Made by a program: the position numbers and the translations under genes
Notes under the pieces: generated by a model
What the model was told of the DNA's origin: nothing
The model's input: only the letters and a program-made list of their open reading frames with translations
Databases searched by the model: none
NCBI RefSeq assembly: GCF_014201355.1
Contig: NZ_JACHEG010000002.1
Location: forward strand, 1,488,001-1,552,000
DNA length: 64,000 nucleotides
Source of the DNA: Aliirhizobium wenxiniae
GTDB lineage: Bacteria > Pseudomonadota > Alphaproteobacteria > Rhizobiales > Rhizobiaceae
Direction: 5' to 3'
Shown here: in pieces, positions 1 through 8,381 of the stretch
How positions within the stretch are numbered: position 1 is the first letter of the stretch
Layout: every line of letters starts with the position of its first letter

Positions 1-51
1 TTCAACCCCGACCAGCCTGCAGCTTTGAAGAAGGTCACGGAAACGCTATGA
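1..51 (+). CDS. C-terminal tail of a SIS-domain aminosugar protein (partial)
   Basis: Only the last 16 codons and the stop are in the window; the gene starts upstream. The tail contains Asn-Pro-Asp-Gln-Pro followed by Leu-Lys-Lys-Val-Thr-Glu-Thr. This resembles the end of SIS-domain proteins of the GlmS/AgaS type (glucosamine-6-phosphate deaminase/isomerase-like), where a Pro-x-x-Leu-x-Lys-x-Val-Thr ending is common. The stop overlaps the nagA start as ATGA, so the two genes are translationally coupled. A deaminase-like sugar isomerase upstream of nagA makes pathway sense, because NagA delivers glucosamine-6-phosphate. The family call rests on a very short peptide plus context. Confidence 0.6.
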   Translation, partial: FNPDQPAALKKVTETL

Positions 52-1205
52 CCCAGCAAAAGGCTCTCATCGGCAAGCGTATCTTCGATGGCTCGGACTG
101 GCATGAAGATGCCGCCGTCGTTTTCGAAGGCGGAAAGATTACGGGCATTCTTCCGGTCGATCTGCTCTCTGCGGAGATGGAAACGATCGAGGGTGGCGAG
201 ATCATCGCACCGGGCTTCATCGACCTGCAGGTCAACGGCGGCGGTGGCGTGCTTCTCAACGAGGAGCCAACCGTCCAAGGCATCGCAACGATCTGCGCAG
301 CGCATGCCAAATTCGGCACGACGGCGCTTTTGCCGACGCTGATTACCGACACGTTCGAGATCACCAGCCGCACGGTCGCGGCCGGGATCGAGGCGAAGAA
401 ACAGGGCATTGCCGGTTTCCTCGGCCTGCATCTGGAAGGTCCGCATCTTTCGCTTGCCCGCAAGGGCGCACATGATCCGGCGCTGATCCGGCCGATGGAA
501 GATGAGGATCTCGACCTGATCCTTTCCTGCGGCGAGGCGCTCGACGCGCTGATGGTGACGATCGCGCCGGAAAGCGTGTCTCCCGAACAGGTCAACACGC
601 TTGCACGCGCCGGCATCACCGTCAGCCTCGGCCACACGGAAGCCAGCTACGATACGGCCCGGCTCTATGCCACGGCAGGCGCCCGGACCGTTACCCATCT
701 GTTCAACGCCATGAGCCCGCTTGGTCACCGCGAGCCGGGCATGGTCGGCGCGGCGCTCGACACGAGAAACCTGCATGCCGGTCTGATCGCAGACGGTATC
801 CATGTGCATCCGGCAGCGATGACGGCCGCCCTGCGCGCCAAGAACGGGCCGGGAAAGATCTTTCTCGTCACCGACGCCATGTCGCCGATCGGTACCGACA
901 TGACATCGTTTACCCTCAACGGCCGGGAAATCCTGCGCCATGACGGCCGCCTGACGCTTGCGGACGGCACGCTTGCCGGCGCCGATATCGACATGGCTGC
1001 CTGTGTGCGGCTGGTTCACGAGACGCTCGAACTTCCGCTCGAAGAAGCACTGCGAATGACCTCGCTCTATCCGGCGGATGCCGTGCAGATTGCGGATAAA
1101 AAGGGATCGCTCAAGCCCGGGTTCGATGCCGATTTCGTGGTGCTGGATGCCAGCCTTCACACGCAAAGCACATGGATTGGCGGCGTCAGCGTCTATCAGG
1201 CTTGA
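48..1205 (+). CDS. nagA: N-acetylglucosamine-6-phosphate deacetylase
   Basis: This enzyme removes the acetyl group from N-acetylglucosamine-6-phosphate in the cytoplasm, giving glucosamine-6-phosphate and acetate. The 385-residue protein has the usual family length and looks intact. Amidohydrolase landmarks are visible: GFIDLQVNGGGG near residue 57, the metal-ligand segment HLEGPHLS near 130, GHTEASYD near 196, a THLFNAMSP segment near 217 and LVTDAMSPIG near 274. The C-terminal part has the family-typical KKGSLKPGFDADFVVLD stretch. The ATG overlaps the stop of the SIS-domain gene upstream, so it is the distal gene of an amino-sugar operon. It ends immediately before the convergent sensor kinase, with no spacer for a separate terminator. 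Confidence 0.93.
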   Translation: MTQQKALIGKRIFDGSDWHEDAAVVFEGGKITGILPVDLLSAEMETIEGGEIIAPGFIDLQVNGGGGVLLNEEPTVQGIATICAAHAKFGTTALLPTLITDTFEITSRTVAAGIEAKKQGIAGFLGLHLEGPHLSLARKGAHDPALIRPMEDEDLDLILSCGEALDALMVTIAPESVSPEQVNTLARAGITVSLGHTEASYDTARLYATAGARTVTHLFNAMSPLGHREPGMVGAALDTRNLHAGLIADGIHVHPAAMTAALRAKNGPGKIFLVTDAMSPIGTDMTSFTLNGREILRHDGRLTLADGTLAGADIDMAACVRLVHETLELPLEEALRMTSLYPADAVQIADKKGSLKPGFDADFVVLDASLHTQSTWIGGVSVYQA

Positions 1206-2597
1206 TCAGATCATCAGAAAAGTAACGCGTACCTTGAGGCCTCTGCCTTCTGAGCCATCTTCGAGGCCGAGGCTTGCGCCGTGCAGCCGGGCGATTTCGT
1301 CCACGATCGGAAGGCCAAGCCCGGTTCCCGGCCGCCCCTGGCCGCTTGTATCGCCCCGCTCGAAGCGCCTCAGCACGGTTTCGCGGCGTTCGGGCGGAAT
1401 GCCCGGTCCGTTATCCTCGACCTCGACAAAGGTCGCGCCCTGCTGCGTCCCAACACGCACCGTCACCTCGGCACCCGCCCCGGCATAGAGCAACGCGTTG
1501 GAAACCAGATTTTTCACCAGCTCACCGATCAGGATGGGTTCGACGACCGCCATCACCTCCCCCTCTCCTTCGAAACCGAGATCGATGCCTGCTTCGGCGG
1601 CGCGCGGCACATGCTCGGCAGTTACGGTGCGGGTCAGATCGACCAGATCGAGCTGGCGCATGGCGGTCGAACGGCTGGCAGCGTCGATGCGGGCCATGAG
1701 GAGAAGCTGGGCAAGGATACGCTCGGCGTCGCCTACGGCTTCATCCGCCTTTTCCGCCGCCTGCTGGACTTCACCGAGATTGCCCGAACGTCTGGCAAGC
1801 GTCAGCTGGGTGCGGACAATGGCAAGCGGAGTGCGCAGCTGGTGGCCGGCATTGCCGGTGAAATGGCGAAGCGCATCGAGCGCGCCTTCGAGCCGGACCA
1901 TGAAGGAATTGACGGTATCGACCAGGCCTTGCACCTCGTTCGGAACGCGTTCGGTTATCGGATGCAAGTCATCGGGGCTGCGCTCGGAGAGTGCTTCGCT
2001 GAAGCGATAGAGCGGCCGGAGTGACAGCGTGACGGCGACCCAGACGATCGCCGCTGCACCAAGAATCATGAAAAGAATACGCAAGGCCGAGCGCAGCAGG
2101 ATCGCATGGGTCAGTTGCTGGCGGGCAATGGTGGTTTCGGCCACAGTGACGGTGAAGGGAACCGAATTGATGCCGGTAGAGGCCGAGCGCGCCAGTGCCG
2201 CCACCCGGATCGGCTCGCCACGAAAGACGGCATCACCGAAAGCCGCCGCCTGTCCCTCGCGTCGCTGGATCGACGGCAGGTTCTGGTACCCGGTGACAAA
2301 AGTGCCGGGCGGCCCGTCGACCCGATAAAAGACCCTGTCCTGCGCGGCGGATGTCAGCATTTCCAGCGCGACATAGGGAATATCAACTTCCAGCGAACCA
2401 TCTTCCGAGACGATCACTCGCTCGGCGATGGCAAGCGCCGAACCGGCAAGCACACGGTCGGAAACCTCGTTTGCGGTATCGATTGCCTCGTCCCATGTAT
2501 CAATCATGGCGATCGCGCCGATCGCAGCCGTGGAAACCAGCAGCCAGGCAAGCAGGCGGCGACGCAGGGAATAGGCGCTCAAGGCAGCAGCCGTCAT
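1206..2597 (-). CDS. TctE-like sensor histidine kinase
   Basis: This is a membrane-bound histidine kinase of 463 residues that should phosphorylate the response regulator encoded just upstream. One membrane segment lies at about residues 13-32 and a second at about 170-192, enclosing a periplasmic sensor of about 140 residues that fits the TctE N-terminal sensor type. The H-box is GHQLRTPLAI with the phosphoacceptor at His252. The N-box (NLVSNALLYAG), G1 (DNGPGIP) and G2 (GTGLGLPIV) segments of the ATPase domain are all present. Its start overlaps the regulator stop as ATGA. Placement close to tctCBA suggests it senses a tricarboxylate or similar organic acid. The ligand itself is inferred, not seen. 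Confidence 0.85.
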   Translation of the reverse strand: MTAAALSAYSLRRRLLAWLLVSTAAIGAIAMIDTWDEAIDTANEVSDRVLAGSALAIAERVIVSEDGSLEVDIPYVALEMLTSAAQDRVFYRVDGPPGTFVTGYQNLPSIQRREGQAAAFGDAVFRGEPIRVAALARSASTGINSVPFTVTVAETTIARQQLTHAILLRSALRILFMILGAAAIVWVAVTLSLRPLYRFSEALSERSPDDLHPITERVPNEVQGLVDTVNSFMVRLEGALDALRHFTGNAGHQLRTPLAIVRTQLTLARRSGNLGEVQQAAEKADEAVGDAERILAQLLLMARIDAASRSTAMRQLDLVDLTRTVTAEHVPRAAEAGIDLGFEGEGEVMAVVEPILIGELVKNLVSNALLYAGAGAEVTVRVGTQQGATFVEVEDNGPGIPPERRETVLRRFERGDTSGQGRPGTGLGLPIVDEIARLHGASLGLEDGSEGRGLKVRVTFLMI

Positions 2598-3271
2598 GGC
2601 GCGGCGCTCGCGGCTTCGAGATAATAGCCAATGCCGCGAGCGGTTTTCACGGTCAGGCCGTGCGGCACGAGCCTCTTCCTTAGCCGGCTTACATATTGTT
2701 CGATGGCATTGGCCGACAGGTCGTCGTCGAAACCGGTGAGGGAGGCGACGATCGCTTCCTTGGAGACGACTTTTCCCATTCTGAGGAACAGCAGTTCGAG
2801 AAGCGCGATCTCGCGCGCCGGAATGTCGAGCGGCGTGCCACTGCAGGAAAAGGTGCGGGATGTCAGATCGAAGGTAACACCGCCATGGCTGATGACCGAA
2901 CTGCGCAGGCCTGCCTGACGACGCAGCAGAACGCGGATACGCGCTTCGAATTCCGGCACATCGAAAGGCTTGATCATGTAGTCGTCGGCGCCGAGATCGA
3001 GCCCGCGTACCCGCTCTTCCGGCAAGCCTCGCGCCGTCAGGATCATAACGGCGGCACGATTCTGCCGGGCGCGCATGGCGCGCAATACGTCGAGACCATC
3101 CATTTCTGGCAGATTCAGATCGAGGATCACCAGATCATAGGCCTGAGCGGCGGCAGCGGCTTCCGCAGAGGCACCATCAGCGACGAAATCTACGACATAA
3201 CCGCTACTACGCAGGATGGCCTGCAGACCTTCGGCCAGCGCCAGATTATCCTCGACCAGAAGTATGCGCAC
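2594..3271 (-). CDS. TctD-like OmpR-family response regulator
   Basis: This is a two-domain transcription factor of 225 residues. The receiver begins RILLVEDN and carries the phosphoacceptor Asp51 in the ILDLNLPEMDG motif and a conserved Lys in MIKPFD. The C-terminal winged helix contains the family segments REIALLELL and the ending SRLRKRL...GIGYYL. A GTG at 3289 is possible, but the GTG at 3271 is preferred: it follows a run of G (GGGGGGA, 4-5 bases away) and starts the protein exactly at the receiver. It is co-transcribed with the TctE-like kinase by a 4-base overlap. The likely target is the tctCBA promoter about 2 kb away, where a tandem repeat is visible. Confidence 0.85.
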   Translation of the reverse strand: MRILLVEDNLALAEGLQAILRSSGYVVDFVADGASAEAAAAAQAYDLVILDLNLPEMDGLDVLRAMRARQNRAAVMILTARGLPEERVRGLDLGADDYMIKPFDVPEFEARIRVLLRRQAGLRSSVISHGGVTFDLTSRTFSCSGTPLDIPAREIALLELLFLRMGKVVSKEAIVASLTGFDDDLSANAIEQYVSRLRKRLVPHGLTVKTARGIGYYLEAASAAP

Positions 3272-3282
3272 GAAATCCCCCC

Positions 3283-3324
3283 GCTTCACCCCGGATTATA
3301 TGCGGTGAAGCAGAGAGATGTCAC
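3283..3324 (-). promoter_or_regulatory. Promoter with flanking inverted repeat for the tctDE-like operon
   Basis: On the minus strand a perfect TATAAT (3300-3295) lies 18 bases downstream of GTGACA (3324-3319), giving a convincing sigma-70-type promoter about 25 bases before the GTG start at 3271. The -10 element sits inside an inverted repeat with 8-base arms, GCTTCACC (3283-3290) and GGTGAAGC (3304-3311). An operator wrapped around the -10 suggests repression or autoregulation. This reading comes from sequence alone. Confidence 0.5.
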
Positions 3325-3343
3325 GATGGCGCTACGCTTATAG

Positions 3344-3850
3344 TCAGGGACGGCCGAGATAATCCATCTTGCCGACCGGCACGCCCTTATGGCGCAGGAT
3401 GGCGTAGGCCGTGGTGGCGTGGAAATAGAAATTCGGCAGCGCGAAGCCGAGCACATAGTCCTTGCCGCTGAAAGTCATTTCGCCCGAGCGGTTCTTCAGC
3501 ACGACTTCGATATTCTCGCGATCCGCCATGCTGGCCGGAACGACCTCCTTGAGGAAGGCGACGGTCTTTTCGATACGGGCATGGAGATCGGCGAAGGTTA
3601 CTTCCTCATCGGCCATGGCGACGTTTTCGACGCCGCCGATGCGAACCGGCACGAATTTAGCGCTGTCGCTTGCGCGCTGGATCTGGCCGGTCAGCGGCAG
3701 CATGTCTTCGATCAGCCGGGCTTCGAGAAGCTCCTTGTGAGCGATACCCTTTTCATCGGCAAATGCCTCCCCCTTTTTCAGGATTTCGGTAAGGTTGGCA
3801 AAGCCGCGCAGGAAGGCGGGTACGGAAACGTCATAAAGCGAAAGCGACAT
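3344..3850 (-). CDS. DUF1993 family protein
   Basis: This is a soluble protein of 168 residues. It opens MSLSLYDVSVPAFLRGF and contains LIEDMLPLTGQIQRASD and an ALPNFYFHATTAYAILRHKGV segment near the C terminus, features I associate with the DUF1993 family (helical, DinB-like fold, function unknown). The reading frame extends further upstream, but the ATG at 3850 is preceded by a GAGGT motif and gives the family length. It is divergent from the solute-binding protein gene. It could read through into the tctDE-like operon, since only about 70 bases separate the genes. Confidence 0.75.
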   Translation of the reverse strand: MSLSLYDVSVPAFLRGFANLTEILKKGEAFADEKGIAHKELLEARLIEDMLPLTGQIQRASDSAKFVPVRIGGVENVAMADEEVTFADLHARIEKTVAFLKEVVPASMADRENIEVVLKNRSGEMTFSGKDYVLGFALPNFYFHATTAYAILRHKGVPVGKMDYLGRP

Positions 3851-3977
3851 GGGGTTCTGACCTCGTTGAGGGGAATAAAACAGGAAAGCCGCCCTCAGAT
3901 AGTCCGCCAAAATCGCGAAACAAGACAGGCCGCAAGAAACTCCATCGACCGCTGCCGGAAGGTCCATCCGCTGCGGC

Positions 3978-3992
3978 GGCTTGCCGCAAGCC
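3978..3992. promoter_or_regulatory. Perfect 15-base inverted repeat upstream of the binding-protein gene
   Basis: GGCTTGC and GCAAGCC face each other across a single base, about 20 bases before the ATG of the solute-binding protein gene in the divergent 3851-4012 interval. The position suits an operator or a leader hairpin. No cognate regulator can be named. Confidence 0.3.
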
Positions 3993-4012
3993 GTAGGGTC
4001 GGGCATTCTCAA

Positions 4013-5101
4013 ATGATGATGCGATCCCTTATCCTCTGTCTCTGTCTTGCCGGGCTCTGTTCCGGCGCGCTGCCCGGTTCTGCGACGGCGCAAGTGCTGA
4101 TGTTTCCGGCTCTCTCGGGCAAAAAAGATGCGCCAGTCCTGACCGTTTACTCCTCGCTCGACGAACCGCTGGCCAAGCCGATGATCGACGGTTTCCAGGC
4201 GGCTAATCCGGACGTCGCGGTCTCCTACGAGGATATGCTGACCGGCGAGATCTACGACCGGATCGTACGTGAGACGGATGCAGGCAAAAAGACGGCCGAT
4301 TTTGCCTTTTCGTCAGCCATGGACCTGCAGGTGAAGCTCGCCAATGACGGTTATGCCCAGGCAAGCGACCTGCCGATGAGCGACCGCTGGCCCGACTGGG
4401 CGAACTGGCGCAACACCGTCTATGCACTCACCTTCGAGCCTGCCGTCTTTGTCTACAACAAACCGAGCTTTCAGCACGAGGCGCCGCCTTCCACCCGCGC
4501 CGAGTTCATCGAGTTCCTGCAGAAACACGGCGATTCGATCCATGGCCGGATCGGCACCTATGACATCGAGCGTTCCGGGGTCGGCTTCCTGTTCATGTCG
4601 CGCGACCAGGAGCAGTTCGGCGACATCTGGTCCGTCGTGCGTGCCATGGGTGCCGCCGGGGTAAAGCTCTATTCCACCAGCGGCGCGATCCTCGAGCGTG
4701 TCGCGGACGGGCGTTTCCTGCTCGGCTACAATATCGTCGGATCCTATGCAGCCGACTGGGCTTCACGCAGCCCGAATGTCGGGATCGTGTTGCCGAAGGA
4801 TTATACCGTCGTCATGTCGCGTATCGGGCTAGTGCCGCAGGCTGCCGCCCATTCCGATCTCGGCAAACGTTACCTGGAATTCTTCATGTCGAAAGAGGGC
4901 CAGACGATCATGGCGCGCGAGCTGCAGATCCCGGCTGTCAGCCCGGAGGTCGCCGGCAACAACACGGCCACGACGATGCGCGAAATGCTTGGCGGGCAAT
5001 TGAAGCCCGTGCCTGTCAGCCTCGGACTTATGGTCTATCTGGACCAGGTGAAAAGGGCACGGCTGATCTCGAAATGGAATGAGGAACTGCGACATCAGTG
5101 A
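4013..5101 (+). CDS. Periplasmic ABC-type solute-binding protein (family 1, iron/phosphonate-like)
   Basis: This is a secreted protein of 362 residues with a clear signal peptide (MMMRSLILCLCLAGL..., likely cleaved after ATA or TAQ near residue 30). The mature part starts with LTVYSSLDEP, typical of Fbp-type family 1 binding proteins, followed by ADFAFSSAMDLQVKLANDGYAQ. The frame is open far upstream, but that part is antisense to the DUF1993 gene, so the ATG cluster at 4013-4021 is the real start region. No permease or ATPase gene accompanies it. It lies between the TctDE-like sensors and tctCBA, so it may be an auxiliary sensor or binding component of that regulatory unit. Its ligand is unknown. 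Confidence 0.8.
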   Translation: MMMRSLILCLCLAGLCSGALPGSATAQVLMFPALSGKKDAPVLTVYSSLDEPLAKPMIDGFQAANPDVAVSYEDMLTGEIYDRIVRETDAGKKTADFAFSSAMDLQVKLANDGYAQASDLPMSDRWPDWANWRNTVYALTFEPAVFVYNKPSFQHEAPPSTRAEFIEFLQKHGDSIHGRIGTYDIERSGVGFLFMSRDQEQFGDIWSVVRAMGAAGVKLYSTSGAILERVADGRFLLGYNIVGSYAADWASRSPNVGIVLPKDYTVVMSRIGLVPQAAAHSDLGKRYLEFFMSKEGQTIMARELQIPAVSPEVAGNNTATTMREMLGGQLKPVPVSLGLMVYLDQVKRARLISKWNEELRHQ

Positions 5102-5159
5102 GACTTGAAAAAGCTGGCGCCTTCATTGCGCTTGCTGCAAGAATGACAGCCATCAAGCG

Positions 5160-5179
5160 ATGTCAGGTAAATGTCAGGT
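5160..5179 (+). promoter_or_regulatory. Tandem direct repeat upstream of tctC (candidate TctD site)
   Basis: Two exact copies of ATGTCAGGT lie head to tail with an 11-base period (5160-5168 and 5171-5179). OmpR-family regulators typically bind direct repeats one helical turn apart. A degenerate relative, ATGACAGCC, begins at 5143. The site is about 150 bases upstream of the tctC start, and a TctD-like regulator is encoded nearby. The assignment is inferred. Confidence 0.5.
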
Positions 5180-5330
5180 TCTTGTGATCGCTTGAGCGCA
5201 TTCGGGTTCCATGGAGGTGGAGCCGTCGATAACGGGAGGAGAACCGGCGGGCGTCCATCGCTTCGCTCAACATACCCTCTCGTTGCGTAAAAAACACTTC
5301 GTCCCGCGGGACGACAACGGAGGACATACC

Positions 5331-6275
5331 TTGAAACATTTCTTGCTCGCTTCCTTCCTCGCGGGTGCAATCGCCCTTCCGGCGGCTGCGGCCGATTATT
5401 CGATCATGGCACCGGCGGCACCGGGCGGCGGCTGGGACCAGACAGCGCGCACGATGCAGAACGTCCTGCAGCAGGAGAAGATCTCCAACCGCGTCCAGGT
5501 CATGAACGTACCGGGCGCCGGCGGCACGATCGGCATCGCGCAGTTCGCCAGCCAGCAGAAGGGCAACCCGAACGCGCTTCTCGTCGGCGGTTACGTCATG
5601 GTCGGTGCGATCCTCACCAACAAGTCGCCCGTCACGCTGAAGGACGTCACCCCGATCGCACGCCTCACCGGCGAATACGAAGTTATCGTGGTTCCCTCCT
5701 CATCCGACATCAAGTCGATCGGCGATCTGGTTGCCAAACTGAAGGCTGATCCGGGCTCGGTTTCCTGGGGCGGCGGTTCGGCCGGCGGTACCGACCATAT
5801 CGGTGCAGGCCTGATCGCAAAGGCGGCAGGCGTCGATCCGACCAAGATCAACTACATCGCGTTTTCCGGCGGCGGCGAAGCACTGGCCGCAATTCTCGGC
5901 AGCCAGGTGACCGCAGGCATCTCGTCCTATGGCGAGTTCGAAAGCCAGATCAAGGCCGGTTCGCTGCGCCTTCTCGCGATCTCTTCCGCTGAAAAGATCG
6001 ACGGCATCGACGCTCCGACGCTGAAGGAAAGCGGTCTGGACGTCGTGCTGCAGAACTGGCGCATGGTCGCTGCTGCTCCGGGCATCACGGAAGAGCAGAA
6101 GAAGGCGATCGCCACGGATATCGAAAAGCTCGCCAAGTCCGGCAAGTGGCAGGAAAACCTGAAGACCAAGGGTTGGATGGATACCTATCTGTCGGGCGCT
6201 GCCTTCGACGAACAGCTTGCCAAGGACATCGCCTCCACGGAGACGATCCTGAAAGAAATCGGACTGGTTAAATGA
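5331..6275 (+). CDS. tctC: Tripartite tricarboxylate transporter substrate-binding protein
   Basis: This is the periplasmic binding protein of a TctCBA secondary transporter, which captures citrate or another carboxylate for the membrane subunits. The start is a TTG, chosen because a strong GGAGGA (5319-5324) lies six bases upstream and translation then begins with a proper signal peptide ([21 protein letters not shown]). The mature protein opens [18 protein letters not shown], the hallmark Tct/Bug N terminus. It also contains [15 protein letters not shown] and [12 protein letters not shown], both family-typical. At 314 residues it has normal length. Its stop overlaps the tctB start as ATGA. 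The exact substrate cannot be read from sequence. Confidence 0.9.
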   Translation: MKHFLLASFLAGAIALPAAAADYSIMAPAAPGGGWDQTARTMQNVLQQEKISNRVQVMNVPGAGGTIGIAQFASQQKGNPNALLVGGYVMVGAILTNKSPVTLKDVTPIARLTGEYEVIVVPSSSDIKSIGDLVAKLKADPGSVSWGGGSAGGTDHIGAGLIAKAAGVDPTKINYIAFSGGGEALAAILGSQVTAGISSYGEFESQIKAGSLRLLAISSAEKIDGIDAPTLKESGLDVVLQNWRMVAAAPGITEEQKKAIATDIEKLAKSGKWQENLKTKGWMDTYLSGAAFDEQLAKDIASTETILKEIGLVK

Positions 6276-6763
6276 GTTCTGACACCAACAAGAGCTCGAG
6301 CGAGCGCCGCCCTGATTGGGCGGCGCTTGTCATCGCAGCCGTTCTCGCCATCGTTGCCGCCGTCATCTTCGTCGATGTTTCCCGTCTGACGAGCACGACG
6401 GGTTATTCGCCGGTCGGACCGGCGTCGGTTCCCTATTGGATCGGCTTCGGATTGATCGGCCTTGCCATCTGGACGGTCTTTGCGGCCTTCCGTCACGATT
6501 TTCCCGAGCGAGAACACCAGGAAGTCAGCCCGGTCCTCTGGGTCGTCGGCGGTCTTCTCGCCCAGATGATCCTGATCCGTTTCGCCGGCTTCTCCATCGC
6601 CACCGGCCTGCTGTTCGGTCTTGCTGCCCGTGGTTTCGGCGCACGCAAGCTGCATATCAGCATTCCGATCGGCATCGTCATCTGTCTTGCCATCTGGTGG
6701 CTGTTTGCGGGCGTATTGCAGCTCTCGCTTCCCGCCGGCCCGCTTGAAAACCTGCTCCAGTAA
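6272..6763 (+). CDS. tctB: Tripartite tricarboxylate transporter small membrane subunit
   Basis: This is a small integral membrane protein of 163 residues with four hydrophobic segments: about residues 15-35, 50-68, 85-103 and 128-155. That is the arrangement of TctB, the poorly conserved small subunit of TctCBA transporters. An SSTTGYSP-like segment after the first helix (TSTTGYSPVGPASVP) is also typical, as this loop often reads PxGPAxxP in the family. It is translationally coupled to tctC by a 4-base overlap and followed 21 bases later by tctA, so all three should be made from one transcript. Confidence 0.88.
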   Translation: MSSDTNKSSSERRPDWAALVIAAVLAIVAAVIFVDVSRLTSTTGYSPVGPASVPYWIGFGLIGLAIWTVFAAFRHDFPEREHQEVSPVLWVVGGLLAQMILIRFAGFSIATGLLFGLAARGFGARKLHISIPIGIVICLAIWWLFAGVLQLSLPAGPLENLLQ

Positions 6764-6784
6764 CCGGAGCCGGAGAGTAGACCC

Positions 6785-8302
6785 ATGAGCACATTCGAAT
6801 TCCTCCTCCAGGGCCTGGCATCGGCAGCAGAGCCGATGAACCTGCTCTATGCGCTGATCGGCGTGACGCTCGGCACCATGGTCGGCGTCTTGCCGGGCAT
6901 CGGGCCTGCGACCACCGTCGCGCTTCTTCTGCCCGTCACCTACCAGCTCGACGCCACCGGCTCGCTGATCATGTTCGCCGGCATCTATTACGGCGGCATG
7001 TATGGCGGCTCGACGACGTCGATCCTGCTCAACACGCCTGGCGAAAGCGCCTCGATCGTCACCGCGCTCGAAGGCAACAAGATGGCCCGTGCAGGCCGTG
7101 GCGGACCGGCGCTGGCGACAGCCGCGATCGGCTCCTTCGTCGCCGGCCTGATCGCGACGCTCGCGCTTGCCTTTATCGCCCCCTACATCGTCAAGCTGGC
7201 GCTGGTGTTCGGCCCTCGCGAATATTTCGCGCTCATGGTTCTCGCCTTCGTCACCGTATCGTCCGCCTTCGGCAATTCGACCTTGCGCGGCCTCACCTCG
7301 CTGTTCATCGGTCTTGCCCTGTCGCTCGTCGGCATCGACCAGCTGACCGGTCAGAACCGCCTATCCTTCGGCGTGCCTGACCTGCTCGACGGGATCGAGG
7401 TCACGACCATGGCGGTCGCGATGTTCGCCATCGGCGAGACGCTGTTCATCGCAGCCCAGGGCGCGCAGGCGCCCGATAAGGTGGAAGCGATCAAGGGTTC
7501 AGTCTGGATGACCGCAAAGGACTGGGCACGTTCGTGGAAGGCCTGGCTGCGCGGTACCGTGATCGGCTTCCCGATCGGCGCCATGCCGGCCGGTGGTGCT
7601 GAAATCGGCACGTTCCTGTCCTATGCAACGGAAAAGAAGCTGTCCAAGCATCCGGAAGAATTCGGCAATGGCGCCATCGAAGGCGTCGCCGGACCGGAAG
7701 CCGCCAACAATGCGTCTGCTGCCGGTACGCTCGTGCCGCTTCTGACGCTCGGCCTGCCGACGTCTGCAACGGCCGCGATCATGCTTGCCGGTTTCCAGCA
7801 ATACGGTCTGCAGCCCGGTCCGCTTCTTTTCGCGACCAATCCGCAGCTCGTCTGGGGCCTGATCGCCTCGCTTCTGATTGCCAACCTGATGTTGCTGGTT
7901 CTGAACCTGCCGCTGGTCGGCCTGTGGGTGAAGCTGCTGACCATCCCGAAGCCGTGGCTCTACGCCGGTATTCTGGTGTTTGCGACGCTCGGCACGATCG
8001 GCGCCAATCCGTCGGTGTTCGAACTCGGCATGCTGCTGGTCTTCGGCCTGATCGCTTACGTCATGCGCGTGTTCGATTATCCGATCGCACCGGTCATCGT
8101 CGGCCTGATCCTCGGCCCGCTGGCGGAACAGCAGCTGCGTCGCGCATTGTCGATCAGCCAGGGTGATTTCACCGTGCTGTTCACCTCGCCGATCGCCGCC
8201 GTGCTGCTGTTCATCGCCGCCGTGGCGCTGATCCTGCCGCTGGTGCTGCGCATGCGTGGACGCGGCGACGTGCTGACCCAGATGGCTGCCAGCGAAGACT
8301 GA
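6785..8302 (+). CDS. tctA: Tripartite tricarboxylate transporter large permease
   Basis: This is the large channel subunit, 505 residues with about ten to twelve hydrophobic segments. The family signature [20 protein letters not shown] is present near residue 35, and [19 protein letters not shown] follows near residue 70. A second internal signature, [18 protein letters not shown], lies near residue 263, as expected for the internally duplicated TctA fold. A good ribosome site (CGGAGAG) precedes the ATG. The operon ends here at a strong terminator. With tctC and tctB it forms a sodium- or proton-coupled carboxylate importer in the cytoplasmic membrane. Confidence 0.93.
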   Translation: MSTFEFLLQGLASAAEPMNLLYALIGVTLGTMVGVLPGIGPATTVALLLPVTYQLDATGSLIMFAGIYYGGMYGGSTTSILLNTPGESASIVTALEGNKMARAGRGGPALATAAIGSFVAGLIATLALAFIAPYIVKLALVFGPREYFALMVLAFVTVSSAFGNSTLRGLTSLFIGLALSLVGIDQLTGQNRLSFGVPDLLDGIEVTTMAVAMFAIGETLFIAAQGAQAPDKVEAIKGSVWMTAKDWARSWKAWLRGTVIGFPIGAMPAGGAEIGTFLSYATEKKLSKHPEEFGNGAIEGVAGPEAANNASAAGTLVPLLTLGLPTSATAAIMLAGFQQYGLQPGPLLFATNPQLVWGLIASLLIANLMLLVLNLPLVGLWVKLLTIPKPWLYAGILVFATLGTIGANPSVFELGMLLVFGLIAYVMRVFDYPIAPVIVGLILGPLAEQQLRRALSISQGDFTVLFTSPIAAVLLFIAAVALILPLVLRMRGRGDVLTQMAASED

Positions 8303-8320
8303 ACAAGTCCTCCCAGGACG

Positions 8321-8360
8321 AAAAAGCCCGGCACTTCGACAAGAGGTGCCGGGCTTTTTT
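8321..8360. terminator. Rho-independent terminator between tctA and glsA
   Basis: A 13-base stem (AAAAGCCCGGCAC pairing with GTGCCGGGCTTTT, loop of 11 bases) is flanked by A and T runs on both sides. It can therefore terminate both the tct operon and the convergent glutaminase transcript. Confidence 0.9.
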
Positions 8361-8381
8361 ATGGCTGCCTCAAATGAAGTG

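Noticed and set aside
3389..4012. Upstream in-frame extension of the lone binding protein
   Set aside because: It is antisense to the DUF1993 gene, and the true start is marked by a signal peptide beginning at 4013.
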